From Kroppenstedtia eburnea (GTDB taxonomy: Bacteria > Bacillota > Bacilli > Thermoactinomycetales > DSM-45169), in the NCBI RefSeq assembly GCF_013282215.1, contig NZ_CP048103.1:3038001-3102000 (forward strand): 64,000 nucleotides of DNA, in the 5' to 3' direction. The translations under genes were made by a program, and so were the position numbers. Numbering within the stretch: the first letter of the stretch is position 1; each line of letters opens with the position of its first letter. Positions 1 through 7,544 of this stretch are shown one piece after another. The notes under the pieces are model-generated. The model was not told the DNA's origin and did no database searches. It saw nothing but the letters and a program-made list of their open reading frames with translations.

Positions 1-119
1 AAAGAATACCGAATCCGATACGAAATGAACAAAGAAGGAAGCCGGGTGATCTGATATTATCCCCTCTGAGTAGACAGTAAAAAGCAAGCCCCTTACTGTA
101 TACTTGGAGGGGATTTGTT

Positions 120-428
120 ATGGGGAATACTCGGAGAACATATACAAAAGAGCTAAAGATGCAAGCGGTTCAGTTGTATCTCGAAGGAGAGCTCAGTTAT
201 CAGGCGGTCGCTAAAGAGTTAGGAATCGCCGATGATCGGAGTGTGCGCCGATGGGTCCGGCATTATGAAAACGAAGGGATGAAAGGATTGGAGGAAAAGC
301 GGGGAAAATCGACGCACTTACGGAAAGGGAGGCCCCGAAAACATCCTGCCAGCCTAGAAGAGGAAGTGCGCCGGCTCCGAGCGGAGAATGAATTTCTAAA
401 AAAGTGGCTGGGTCTGGAGGGGAGGTGA
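120..428 (+). CDS. IS3-family transposase OrfA (HTH protein)
   Basis: This is a 102-residue basic protein with an N-terminal helix-turn-helix (YTKELKMQAVQLYLEG, then a YQAVAKELG helix and the RSVRRWVRHYE region) and a C-terminal leucine-zipper-like helix (LEEEVRRLRAENEFLKKW). This is the normal layout of IS3/IS150 OrfA, which binds the element ends and becomes the N-terminus of the OrfAB fusion transposase. The start is ATG with GGAGGGGATTTGTT upstream. Near the end a run of six A followed by G (398-404) is a typical slippery site for -1 frameshifting into OrfB. Confidence 0.9.
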   Translation: MGNTRRTYTKELKMQAVQLYLEGELSYQAVAKELGIADDRSVRRWVRHYENEGMKGLEEKRGKSTHLRKGRPRKHPASLEEEVRRLRAENEFLKKWLGLEGR

Positions 429-1297
429 GACGTCAGGGGAAGGTCTATACGGTGATTCAGGAAATGGCTACACGGTTCCCGATTTCCCTACTGTGTGCAG
501 TGGCTCGTGTTTCACGAAGCGGGTTCTATAAGTGGGTACGAAGGCAGCAGCACCCGTCTTTAAAAAGCGTGGAAGATGAAAAACTGAAGTCCAGGATCCT
601 TGAATGTCACCAAGAAGTAAGCGGGATCTACGGATATCCGAGGGTTACTGTATGGCTTCGTCGCCAGTATGGGATCCATGTCAACCGAAAAAGGGTGTAC
701 CGGCTGATGAAGGAATTAGGAATCCAGGCAGTGATCCGAAAGAAGCGGAGATATTTCGGTGCCAAGGAAGCGTTGGTGATCTCGGAAAACCGGTTAAATC
801 GGGAGTTTTCCGCATCCCGTCCCAACGAAAAATGGGTAACGGATATCACCTATCTCCCCATTCAGGGAAGGTTTTATTACCTATCCGCCATCATCGATTT
901 ATTTAACAACGAAGTCATCGCCTACCGGATCAGTAAACGGAACAATGTCCGCTTGGTTCTCGACACTGTAAAAGCAGCCATAAAAAAACGAGAAGTGAAT
1001 GGAGTCCTCTTACACAGCGATCGAGGATTCCAGTACACCTCTCGACAATACAATCACCTACTTCAACGATACAATATCACGCCAAGTATGTCCAGGAAAG
1101 GGAACTGTTTGGACAATGCTTGCATCGAAAGTTTTTTTGGCCATTTCAAGAGTGAATGTCTGTATTTGCATTCATTCACCACCATCGATGAAGCACGCCT
1201 TGTTTTTCGTGACTACATACGATTTTACAATCATGAACGTTTTCAGTCTCGTTTACATAACTTGAGCCCGGTCGAATACCGGGCCCAAGTTGCGTGA
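404..1297 (+). CDS. IS3-family transposase OrfB (DDE integrase core)
   Basis: OrfB is a 297-residue protein with an N-terminal HTH_21-like region (ISLLCAVARVSRSGFYKW) and an rve/DDE catalytic core. The three acidic residues are visible in WVTDITYLP, LHSDRGFQYTS and NACIESFFGHFKSE. It overlaps OrfA in the -1 frame. In IS3 elements the active transposase is the OrfAB fusion made by programmed frameshifting, and the A6G stretch just before this frame fits that. The C-terminus (YNHERFQSRLHNLSPVEYR) is the usual end of the family, so the gene looks complete. Confidence 0.92.
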   Translation: MAGSGGEVRRQGKVYTVIQEMATRFPISLLCAVARVSRSGFYKWVRRQQHPSLKSVEDEKLKSRILECHQEVSGIYGYPRVTVWLRRQYGIHVNRKRVYRLMKELGIQAVIRKKRRYFGAKEALVISENRLNREFSASRPNEKWVTDITYLPIQGRFYYLSAIIDLFNNEVIAYRISKRNNVRLVLDTVKAAIKKREVNGVLLHSDRGFQYTSRQYNHLLQRYNITPSMSRKGNCLDNACIESFFGHFKSECLYLHSFTTIDEARLVFRDYIRFYNHERFQSRLHNLSPVEYRAQVA

Positions 1298-1354
1298 TTC
1301 TCATTTAATACAACCGGCTTGTTTTAACATGTCTACTTGACAGGGATAATATCA

Positions 1355-1378
1355 GATCACCCGGCTTCCTTCTTTGTT
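1355..1378 (-). terminator. Terminator of the NUDIX gene, split by the IS
   Basis: Positions 28-51 and 1355-1378 are reverse complements of each other. If the IS and one GATC copy are removed, the site becomes a perfect hairpin with arms GAAGGAAGCCGGGT and ACCCGGCTTCCTTC and a GATC loop, starting right after the NUDIX stop codon and followed by a T-rich stretch (TTCTTTGTT). The two arms now lie 1.3 kb apart. Confidence 0.75.
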
Positions 1379-2005
1379 TCACTCCTGGTTCCCTTGGGCT
1401 TCCAATGCCTGGAACACCGTCCGATAGTACTCTTTGGAGTGGGGAACCAACTCATCCCAGGTCACTCGCCGCTCCTCATGCCTGCCGGTGGAAGCCTCCG
1501 TCCCGGTAAACCCCTGGAAACGGGCTGTGCCCCTTTTTCCTTCCATCAGTTGGACCACCTCCGACAGCTCCGCCTCAAACAGACCGGAGACCTCAGACGG
1601 TTGAAGTCGGAAGTCTTCCCATCCCCCCCTGAATTGATGGAGATGGACATGACGATGCTCCCGGTCGATCCATCCCTCTCCCCGCATCTCTTCCCGATGA
1701 ACACCGAGGTAGACCAGCTCCTCCGGATGCAACGAAAGTCCCAACTCCTCCTCCAACTCCCGCACCCCGTCTTTCCGGCCTTCCCCGCTCAGGAGATGAC
1801 CGGCGGCGGTGATATCCAGTTGATGGGGATGAGCCTTCTTGTCGGGATGGCGCAGTTGAAACAAAGGATAGATCTTTCCTTCCACACGTCGATACAACCA
1901 ACAGTCAAAGGTATGATGCCACAGCCCTTCCCGGTGCACCCGTTCCCGGTCGGCCACCCCGATCACCTGCAGATCCGGCCCCATGATATCCAGCATTTCC
2001 GCCAT
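1379..2005 (-). CDS. NUDIX hydrolase
   Basis: The product is about 208 residues. It carries the full NUDIX box, starting GHLLSGEGRKDG and ending VRELEEELG, which fits Gx5Ex7REUxEExGU; the glutamates bind the metal for phosphoanhydride hydrolysis. The flanking WHHTFDCWLYRR and the overall length resemble the IPP-isomerase-like/YfcD group, but the substrate cannot be told. I chose the ATG at 2005 because GGAGGGG lies 5-7 nt before it; an upstream ATG at 2020 has no ribosome site. It is the last gene of a pepV-MOSC-NUDIX operon, 44 nt after the MOSC gene. Confidence 0.85.
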   Translation of the reverse strand: MAEMLDIMGPDLQVIGVADRERVHREGLWHHTFDCWLYRRVEGKIYPLFQLRHPDKKAHPHQLDITAAGHLLSGEGRKDGVRELEEELGLSLHPEELVYLGVHREEMRGEGWIDREHRHVHLHQFRGGWEDFRLQPSEVSGLFEAELSEVVQLMEGKRGTARFQGFTGTEASTGRHEERRVTWDELVPHSKEYYRTVFQALEAQGNQE

Positions 2006-2049
2006 GCGATCCCCTCCCATTAATACGTGAGCCCTCCCGGTGGAGAAGA

Positions 2050-2703
2050 TCAGTTCATCCCCTCCAACCGGTTGGACAGGATGCGGCGCACACTTTCAGC
2101 CAGAGGCGGGAAAGCGGCCAATTCCCGGATCGTCCCGGGATCCCGGTCCCGTTTGTGGAGGATATCGTTCACCTTGCGGACAGTCCAGCGGGGATCGGAA
2201 CGTTCCACCAGTTCCACCGCCTGCCCTGCCGCCACTCTGCCTTCCTCCAGTACCCGCAGGTACCAGCCGCTGTATCCGTAATCCCCCACACGCCCGGCCA
2301 ATCCCTCCACTCCCCAGCGCCGATCCAGTTTCCAACAGGGGAGCCGGGGTTGAGATACCTGAATCCGGGCCTCTCCCACCTGATAGATATCCCCGATACA
2401 AACCTTTTCTTCATCTTGGTCGGACAGGGTGAGGTTCTCCCCGAAGCCGCCGGGGCCGATCCCCGGAAGATCCGGTTGCCGTCTCCACACCTCATAGTGG
2501 GAGGCGGCGTAGGCGAGCACAGCCTTATCCGGGCCGCCATGGTGCTTGCGATCCGCCTGTCCGTCCCCCTCCAGGTTGAACTTCCCGAGGAAAACCGATC
2601 CTTCCACCGCCTGTTTGGCAATGGCACTGATCCACTCTTTACCGTCCGTCCTGTATACCTGAGGTTTCCCCACCTGAACCGACAGGAGTCTCGCCTTTTG
2701 CAA
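2050..2703 (-). CDS. MOSC domain protein, YiiM-like
   Basis: The 217-residue protein has the MOSC fold seen at the C-terminus of molybdenum cofactor sulfurase and in E. coli YiiM. Typical stretches are NLEGDGQADRKHHGGPDKAV, GPGGFGENLT and the single conserved cysteine in QPRLPCWKLDRRW. YiiM-type proteins reduce N-hydroxylated compounds with a molybdenum cofactor; that this one does so is inferred from family. The start is TTG, preceded by GAGGGGGG at about 9 nt. It begins only 15 nt after pepV, so the two are co-transcribed. Confidence 0.82.
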   Translation of the reverse strand: MQKARLLSVQVGKPQVYRTDGKEWISAIAKQAVEGSVFLGKFNLEGDGQADRKHHGGPDKAVLAYAASHYEVWRRQPDLPGIGPGGFGENLTLSDQDEEKVCIGDIYQVGEARIQVSQPRLPCWKLDRRWGVEGLAGRVGDYGYSGWYLRVLEEGRVAAGQAVELVERSDPRWTVRKVNDILHKRDRDPGTIRELAAFPPLAESVRRILSNRLEGMN

Positions 2704-2718
2704 ACCTCCCAGCCCCCC

Positions 2719-4131
2719 TCATTTTGCTAATTCATAAATGGCCCGGGCATAGAGAGCTGCTGCTTTCACCAATTCATCCACCGGAATGAACTCATCTTTT
2801 TGGTGTGCTGTCTCGGCGGTTCCCGGAAAGAGGGGGCCGAAGACGACCCCGGTCTTGAGCGCCCGGGCATAAGTGGCTCCCCCGATGGCGAAGGGCTCGC
2901 CGGTTTTCCCCGTCTCCTCTTCGTACACCTTGCGAAGGGTCTGTACCAGAGGATGCTCCGGATCAACGAAATGACCCGGCTTGTGATCCTCTTCGGCGAT
3001 CAAAAGGCCGTATGCCTTTGTTTTTTCTTCCACCTGTCGACGGATCGCCTCCACATCACCGGAGATGGGATAACGGATATTCAGCTCCGCATGCTGTCCT
3101 TCCCCGGGCTCATAGCGAAAGACACCGCCGTTCACCGTCAACCGGCCGACACGTTCATCCGCTTGCTCGATACCCAGATGCTCACCGAAGAAGGCATCTG
3201 CCAGGAGGTCGTTAATGAAGGCGATATACCGTCCTCCCCGTTCATCCAGGGAGAGTCCGTCCAGAAACCGGGTTAATCGATAGGCGGCATTCACCCCCCG
3301 ATCCGGTTCCGATCCGTGATGGGCCACCCCTTCCACCACCAGCATCAGGTGATCATCCGCCTCTTCAGCATATCCCCGGATACCATGGCTGAGAAGGTAT
3401 TCCTGATACTTCTCCTTCAACGCAAAAACATCGCCTTCCCCTTCCAAGCGGGCGGCGGCCAGTTCCGGCACCATGTTGACCCGTTGGCCCGCTTCAAACC
3501 GAGCCAACGTCCAGTCACTCTCCCCGTCGGTGGCTGCCGGGGCCGTCCCGGTCAGAGTGAGATCGAGCAATCCTTTTTCCGCGTGGATGATGGGAAAGTC
3601 CGCATCGGGGGTAAATCCCGTCTCAGGCATCGGTTCCCGCTGGAAGTAGTAGTCCATGTCCCGCCAGTGAGTCTCCTCATCTGTGCCGAGGATGAGACGG
3701 ACCCGTTTGTTCAGTGGCAGTCCCAGCTCTTTCACCAGCTTCAGTGCAAAAAAAGCAGCCATGGCCGGTCCTTTGTCATCCTGGGCTCCCCGGGCGTAAA
3801 ACTTCCCATCCCGAATCTCCGGCGAAAAAGGGGGCGATGTCCAGCCTTCCCCTGTCGGCACCACATCGAGATGGGCCAGGATCCCGAGGATCTCCTCCCC
3901 TTCACCGTACTCCACATGGCCGGCGTAACCGTCCACATTTTTGGTGCGAAACCCCTCTTTTTCCCCCAGATCCAACATATAGTTGAGAGCCTCGGCGATT
4001 CCTTTGCCAAAGGGTGCCCCCGGTCCGGCAGTGGACTCGTCCAAGACACTCTCGATGGAGCAAAGTTCCTGCAACCGTTCCATCATCTCATCCTGTCGCC
4101 TGCTCATCTCTTGCTGCCAATCAATCGACAC
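2719..4131 (-). CDS. pepV: Dipeptidase PepV (M20 metallopeptidase)
   Basis: This 470-residue zinc peptidase is of normal PepV length. Metal-site motifs are visible in order: LAHLDVVPTGEGW (first His/Asp), ARGAQDDKGPAMAA (bridging Asp), GTDEETHWRDM (catalytic Glu pair) and, near the C-terminus, GGATYARAL with a final HQKDEF. It cleaves short peptides in the cytoplasm for amino-acid supply. The start is GTG, 8 nt after AAAGGAGG. It is the first gene of an operon with the MOSC and NUDIX genes. Upstream lies a cluster of palindromic repeats with no gene. Confidence 0.92.
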   Translation of the reverse strand: MSIDWQQEMSRRQDEMMERLQELCSIESVLDESTAGPGAPFGKGIAEALNYMLDLGEKEGFRTKNVDGYAGHVEYGEGEEILGILAHLDVVPTGEGWTSPPFSPEIRDGKFYARGAQDDKGPAMAAFFALKLVKELGLPLNKRVRLILGTDEETHWRDMDYYFQREPMPETGFTPDADFPIIHAEKGLLDLTLTGTAPAATDGESDWTLARFEAGQRVNMVPELAAARLEGEGDVFALKEKYQEYLLSHGIRGYAEEADDHLMLVVEGVAHHGSEPDRGVNAAYRLTRFLDGLSLDERGGRYIAFINDLLADAFFGEHLGIEQADERVGRLTVNGGVFRYEPGEGQHAELNIRYPISGDVEAIRRQVEEKTKAYGLLIAEEDHKPGHFVDPEHPLVQTLRKVYEEETGKTGEPFAIGGATYARALKTGVVFGPLFPGTAETAHQKDEFIPVDELVKAAALYARAIYELAK

Positions 4132-4165
4132 CTTTGCATCCTCCTTTACAACTTCCCCGTATAGC

Positions 4166-4323
4166 TAGTGCCCCTTCAGGCAACTTTGATCTTGTTTTTC
4201 AGCATGGCGGGGGCAGGACGGTGAGGCGGCTCCGATCTCTTGCAAAGAGCGCAAAGGCTCTTCGCCTCCTCACCGTCCTCGCCTTCTGTGATTTTCCACA
4301 CAATCTTCTCTGAAGGGGCACTA
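4166..4323. repeat. MITE-like palindrome, type 3 (GTGCCCCTTCAG ends)
   Basis: The 158-bp unit is bounded by a perfect inverted repeat, CTAGTGCCCCTTCAG at the left and CTGAAGGGGCACTAG at the right (outer limits 4165-4324). It contains a second hairpin, GGACGGTGAGG against CCTCACCGTCC. If TA is taken as the target duplication, the terminal repeats are GTGCCCCTTCAG. No coding frame of note lies inside. It shares its right TA with the next element. Confidence 0.7.
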
Positions 4324-4430
4324 GAAGCGTTGTGATTTACTGCGAGAAGGCGGTCGGGATGGGGTTTCACAAAATCACTCCATGTGAAACCCAACCCTCC
4401 CTTTGAGGGACCTTTTCACAACGCTCCCAG
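4322..4430. repeat. MITE-like repeat, copy A (TAGAAGC ends)
   Basis: It starts TAGAAGCGTTGTGATTTACTG and ends TTTTCACAACGCTCCCAG. The centre holds the hallmark of the family, GGTTTCACA and CATGTGAAACCCAACCCTCC as an inverted pair around ACTCCATG. The same core recurs at 12.9, 13.8, 32.9, 37.0 and 52.7 kb. Confidence 0.75.
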
Positions 4431-4723
4431 AGGGGGCAGGTCGGTTTCCGGTCCGGCGACCGCCATCCCAGGTGGCTGGGACCGGATCTCCCTCTGGTTC
4501 CGACTCATGTGATGGCATTCATCTTATCACAACTGACCACAATGAAAACAGCAGTCACCAACTTTTTGATGGGGATCGTCCCGGTTTCCCTTTGCTCCGT
4601 ACAGGACCTTCTTTTTTTCGCAAATGGAGAAAGGAATGAAGTCGCAAAAAACGAATAGAGATTGATAAGCCCTTTTCCCTTTCCGACCCGGCATTCATCC
4701 AGCCTTGAAAGGAGCTGATCCCT
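4431..4723. other. Non-coding gap with a large hairpin
   Basis: No gene is seen. At 4427-4498 there is a nested inverted repeat (CCAGAGGG with CCCTCTGG outside, TCCGGTCC with GGACCGGA inside). The remaining part probably contains the promoter of the phospholipase-like gene, but I could not pick a convincing -35/-10 pair. Confidence 0.5.
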
Positions 4724-5629
4724 TTGCCCAATGTATGGAGTCACATCCTGTTCGGAGACCGGGTCCGGAAGCAGGCGGGATTGTCCGCTGCGGGAGACTT
4801 ACGCTCCTTCCACCTCGGCTGTCAGGGTCCCGATTTTCTCCTGTATCATAACTTTTGGCCCTGGAAGCGGGACAAATCGGTGAGTCGATTGGGCGGAGTC
4901 ATTCATCAGAAGCACTGCGGACCTTTCTTGATGGACCTGATCTTGGCGGCAGCGGAACATCCCGGCATGCGGGACTATGTGTCCGGATTCCTGACCCATC
5001 ATATCCTGGATCGTCGTACCCATCCTTATATCATCTATAAATCCGGAGATGGAAAATATAAACATCAGAAACTGGAGGTTATTATCGACACCCTGTTGGC
5101 GCAGCGCCTGGAAGGGATCCGGACATGGAAGAGCCCGGTGGTGCCACGAATCGATATCGGAACCTCTCTTCCCCGACAATGGGTGGAAGTGTTGCAAGGT
5201 GCCGCCCAAAAACATTTCCCAAAAGAGACGGAGCCTGTGTTACCCCATCACTGGAATGAAGGCTATCAAGACATGAAGCGGGCACTCTCCCTCTTCCATG
5301 ATCCGACCGGTGTCAAATGGCTGTTCACCCTGGGAGCCATCTCTCCCTTCCGCTACCGGCCCATTCGGGACGGGATTGATTACCTGAATGAGTCAGGTGA
5401 AGAGTGGGTGCATCCCCATTTTCCCAAAGAGAAACACCGGGAGAGCTTCCTCACACTCTGGGAGTCCGCCCTGAGGGAAGGAGCCGATCTTCTCAACCGG
5501 ACCATCGCCTTCTGGAAAGGCGAGACCGCTGAGGACACCCTCTGCGATTTATTGGGAAACATCTCCTACGACACAGGAAAGGATTGCAGCTCCAAAAAAG
5601 AGCGACCGGTGTTCGCTCCAGTGGTCTGA
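4724..5629 (+). CDS. Zinc-dependent phospholipase C-like protein
   Basis: The 301-residue protein begins MPNVWSHILFGDRV and has a chain of histidines and aspartates in helical context: FHLGCQGPDFLLYHNFWPW, IHQKHCGPFL, GFLTHHILDRRTHPYI and KYKHQKLEVIIDTLLAQR. This is the signature of the Zn_dep_PLPC family (PF00882), related to bacterial phospholipase C. No signal peptide is seen, so it is probably cytoplasmic, and the substrate is not known for this subgroup. The start is TTG, 9 nt after AAAGGAG. It stands alone and ends at a strong hairpin shared with the convergent phosphate transporter. Confidence 0.8.
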   Translation: MPNVWSHILFGDRVRKQAGLSAAGDLRSFHLGCQGPDFLLYHNFWPWKRDKSVSRLGGVIHQKHCGPFLMDLILAAAEHPGMRDYVSGFLTHHILDRRTHPYIIYKSGDGKYKHQKLEVIIDTLLAQRLEGIRTWKSPVVPRIDIGTSLPRQWVEVLQGAAQKHFPKETEPVLPHHWNEGYQDMKRALSLFHDPTGVKWLFTLGAISPFRYRPIRDGIDYLNESGEEWVHPHFPKEKHRESFLTLWESALREGADLLNRTIAFWKGETAEDTLCDLLGNISYDTGKDCSSKKERPVFAPVV

Positions 5630-5637
5630 ATCGAGTA

Positions 5638-5662
5638 AAGGCCCTCCCGGCGGGAGGGCCTT
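5638..5662. terminator. Bidirectional hairpin terminator
   Basis: A GGCCCTCCCG/CGGGAGGGCC stem, flanked by AA and TT, lies between the convergent phospholipase-like and phosphate-transporter genes. Confidence 0.8.
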
Positions 5663-5714
5663 CCGTTGCGGACAAGCGTGAAAGAAAGGTCGTTGTCCCA
5701 AAAAATCACCTGTT

Positions 5715-6710
5715 CTACTCCAAAACCCTCAATACCTGATAGATCAGCCAGCTCATCACAGCCGTTCCGGGGAGGGTGAATACCCAGGCATACACAATTT
5801 TTCCCGCGACCCCCCACCGGACCGATTTAACCCGTTCTGCAGCCCCCACCCCGATGATGGAGCCGGTGATCGTATGGGTGGTGCTGACGGGAACCCCGAT
5901 CTTGGCAATCGTCGCCAGCAGAGCCGCCGCCGCCGTTTCCGCTGCAAACCCCTGGGCCGTGTTCAGATGGTTGAGGCGCATGCCCAGGGTCTTGATCACA
6001 CGCCACCCGCCGACGGCCGTTCCGAGGGCCATGGCCAGCCCGGCGGATGCGATGACCCACAAGGGAACCACTCCATTATCGGGGATCATTCCCCCCGTAA
6101 TCAGAGCCAGAGTAATGATTCCCATCGCTTTCTGCGCGTCTGAAGTCCCATGGCTAAAAGCCATAAATGAGGCCGACAAAATCTGCAGAGGACGGAAGAT
6201 GCGCTTGACCTTGGACGGGGCGGTGTTCCGAAACAGATCCCGGATCAGCTTCATCAAGAGCCATGACAAGAGCGCTCCCAGGAGCGGCGAAACCAGGAGG
6301 GCGACCAGGATCATCGTGATCCCACCCCATTGCAGGACGGCAAATCCTTTAAAGGCAACAGCCGCCCCGACCAATGACCCGATCAATCCGTGGGAAGCGC
6401 TGATGGGAAGTCCCATCAATGTCATCACTACGTTCCAGATGATTGCGGCCACCAGCGTGGCCACGATCACCAGCTGGGTGACATGCTCGGGGTCAACGAT
6501 GCCTTTTGCTATCGTCTTTGCGACAGCAGTGGAAAAGAATGCCCCGGCCAGGTTGAGCGCAGCAGCCAACATCAACGCCTTGAAGGGAGTGAGGGCACGG
6601 GTCCCGATCACGGTGGCGATCGCATTGGCCGAGTCGTTCCAACCGTTGGTGAAATCAAAGATCAGAGCAAGGACGACGACCAGAACGATCAACACGGTCG
6701 GGTCAAGCAT
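5715..6710 (-). CDS. pit: Low-affinity inorganic phosphate transporter (Pit family)
   Basis: This is a 331-residue integral membrane protein with about ten hydrophobic segments. It has the duplicated PiT signature: FDFTNGWNDSANAIATVIGT near the N-terminus and SASFMAFSHGTSDAQKAMG in the second half. It moves phosphate, probably as a metal-phosphate complex, with protons. The start ATG overlaps the stop of the DUF47 gene by 8 nt (ATGCTTGA), so the two are translationally coupled, as in many Bacillota. Confidence 0.92.
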   Translation of the reverse strand: MLDPTVLIVLVVVLALIFDFTNGWNDSANAIATVIGTRALTPFKALMLAAALNLAGAFFSTAVAKTIAKGIVDPEHVTQLVIVATLVAAIIWNVVMTLMGLPISASHGLIGSLVGAAVAFKGFAVLQWGGITMILVALLVSPLLGALLSWLLMKLIRDLFRNTAPSKVKRIFRPLQILSASFMAFSHGTSDAQKAMGIITLALITGGMIPDNGVVPLWVIASAGLAMALGTAVGGWRVIKTLGMRLNHLNTAQGFAAETAAAALLATIAKIGVPVSTTHTITGSIIGVGAAERVKSVRWGVAGKIVYAWVFTLPGTAVMSWLIYQVLRVLE

Positions 6711-7323
6711 ACTTCATGACCACACTTTCCAGCACATCGGCCAAATCTTCAGCGGTGTCGGTCACATCTTCCAACCGCTCATACACTTCTTTCATCTTGA
6801 TCAATTCGATCGGATCCACCGGATTTTCAAACAGGGAACCGACCGACTCCCGCATCAGTCGATCCGCCTGGTTTTCGAGCAGATTGATTTCCACCACATA
6901 CTTCTGGATGCTGTTAAAGTCACGCTTTTCCAGTGAAATAAAAGCCTCTTGCAGGAACTCAGCCGACTTTTCCAGAATCTCCGCAAACTGCATCAGATAA
7001 GGTGTGGTCTTGTCCACATGGCAATAGACAAACCGGGAAGCGCAGGCCTCCACTCCGTCCAGCACGTCATCCAGTTTTAAAGCCAACTGCAGGATATCCT
7101 CCCGGTCCATGGGTGTGACAAAGGTCTGGTTCAGTTCACGCACCAGAAGGTGGGTGAATTCGTCCCCTTTGTTCTCCAGATCCTTCAGCTTCTCTGCATA
7201 CTCTTCCTTGTGCTCCAGCGTCTCCACGTTTTGGCGGAAAAGCTGCATCGCTTCGACGATGTTCCCGGCCGCCTCCACAAGTGTCTGATAGAACACGGAG
7301 TCTTTTGAGCGATTAAACAGCAA
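6703..7323 (-). CDS. DUF47 / PhoU-like partner of the Pit transporter
   Basis: The 206-residue all-helical protein resembles B. subtilis YkaA and the PhoU fold: FYQTLVEAAGNIVEAMQLF, LENKGDEFTHLLVRELNQ, PMDREDILQLALKLDDVLDG and YERLEDVTDTAEDLADVLES. The acidic E/DxxxD pairs are the metal-cluster motif of PhoU-like proteins. It probably gates or regulates the downstream transporter. The start is TTG with AGGGGG about 7 nt upstream. Confidence 0.87.
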   Translation of the reverse strand: MLFNRSKDSVFYQTLVEAAGNIVEAMQLFRQNVETLEHKEEYAEKLKDLENKGDEFTHLLVRELNQTFVTPMDREDILQLALKLDDVLDGVEACASRFVYCHVDKTTPYLMQFAEILEKSAEFLQEAFISLEKRDFNSIQKYVVEINLLENQADRLMRESVGSLFENPVDPIELIKMKEVYERLEDVTDTAEDLADVLESVVMKYA

Positions 7324-7517
7324 ACCGGTTACCCCCTAATGGACGGCAATTTTTTACTCCTAATGGACTCAACCTCGAACCAATCCTATCTTATAATAAT
7401 CATTTTGTGTTGGGAAGCAAATAATAATCCTGCTGAAACACCCATTTACACATATTTTCCTGCTGTGTTTGCAGGGAAAAGTCATGGCAAATGGTCACGC
7501 GGTTTTGCAAGCACCAC
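7324..7517. other. AT-rich intergenic region
   Basis: This stretch lies between the end of the RND gene and the start of the DUF47-pit operon, both on the minus strand. It should hold the promoter of that operon; no clear operator or RNA was recognised. Confidence 0.4.
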
Positions 7518-7518
7518 A

Positions 7519-7541
7519 CAAAAAAGCCCCCGCAGGGGCTT
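7519..7541 (-). terminator. Terminator of the RND gene
   Basis: On the minus strand AAGCCCCTGCGGGGGCTT is followed by TTTT, directly after the stop codon. Confidence 0.88.
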
Positions 7542-7544
7542 GAG

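Larger units (their letters stand above)
52..1354 (+). mobile_element. IS3-family insertion sequence, complete
   Basis: The element is about 1.3 kb and carries two overlapping transposase frames. The ends are TGATATTATCCC at the left and GGGATAATATCA at the right, so it has the TG...CA termini usual for IS3. The inverted repeats continue imperfectly inwards through AGTAGACA and AAGCC blocks. Both ends are flanked by GATC (48-51 and 1355-1358), read as a 4-bp target duplication. Outside GATC the two flanks are exact reverse complements, which means the element entered the loop of a hairpin. Both frames look intact, so it may be active. Confidence 0.85.
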
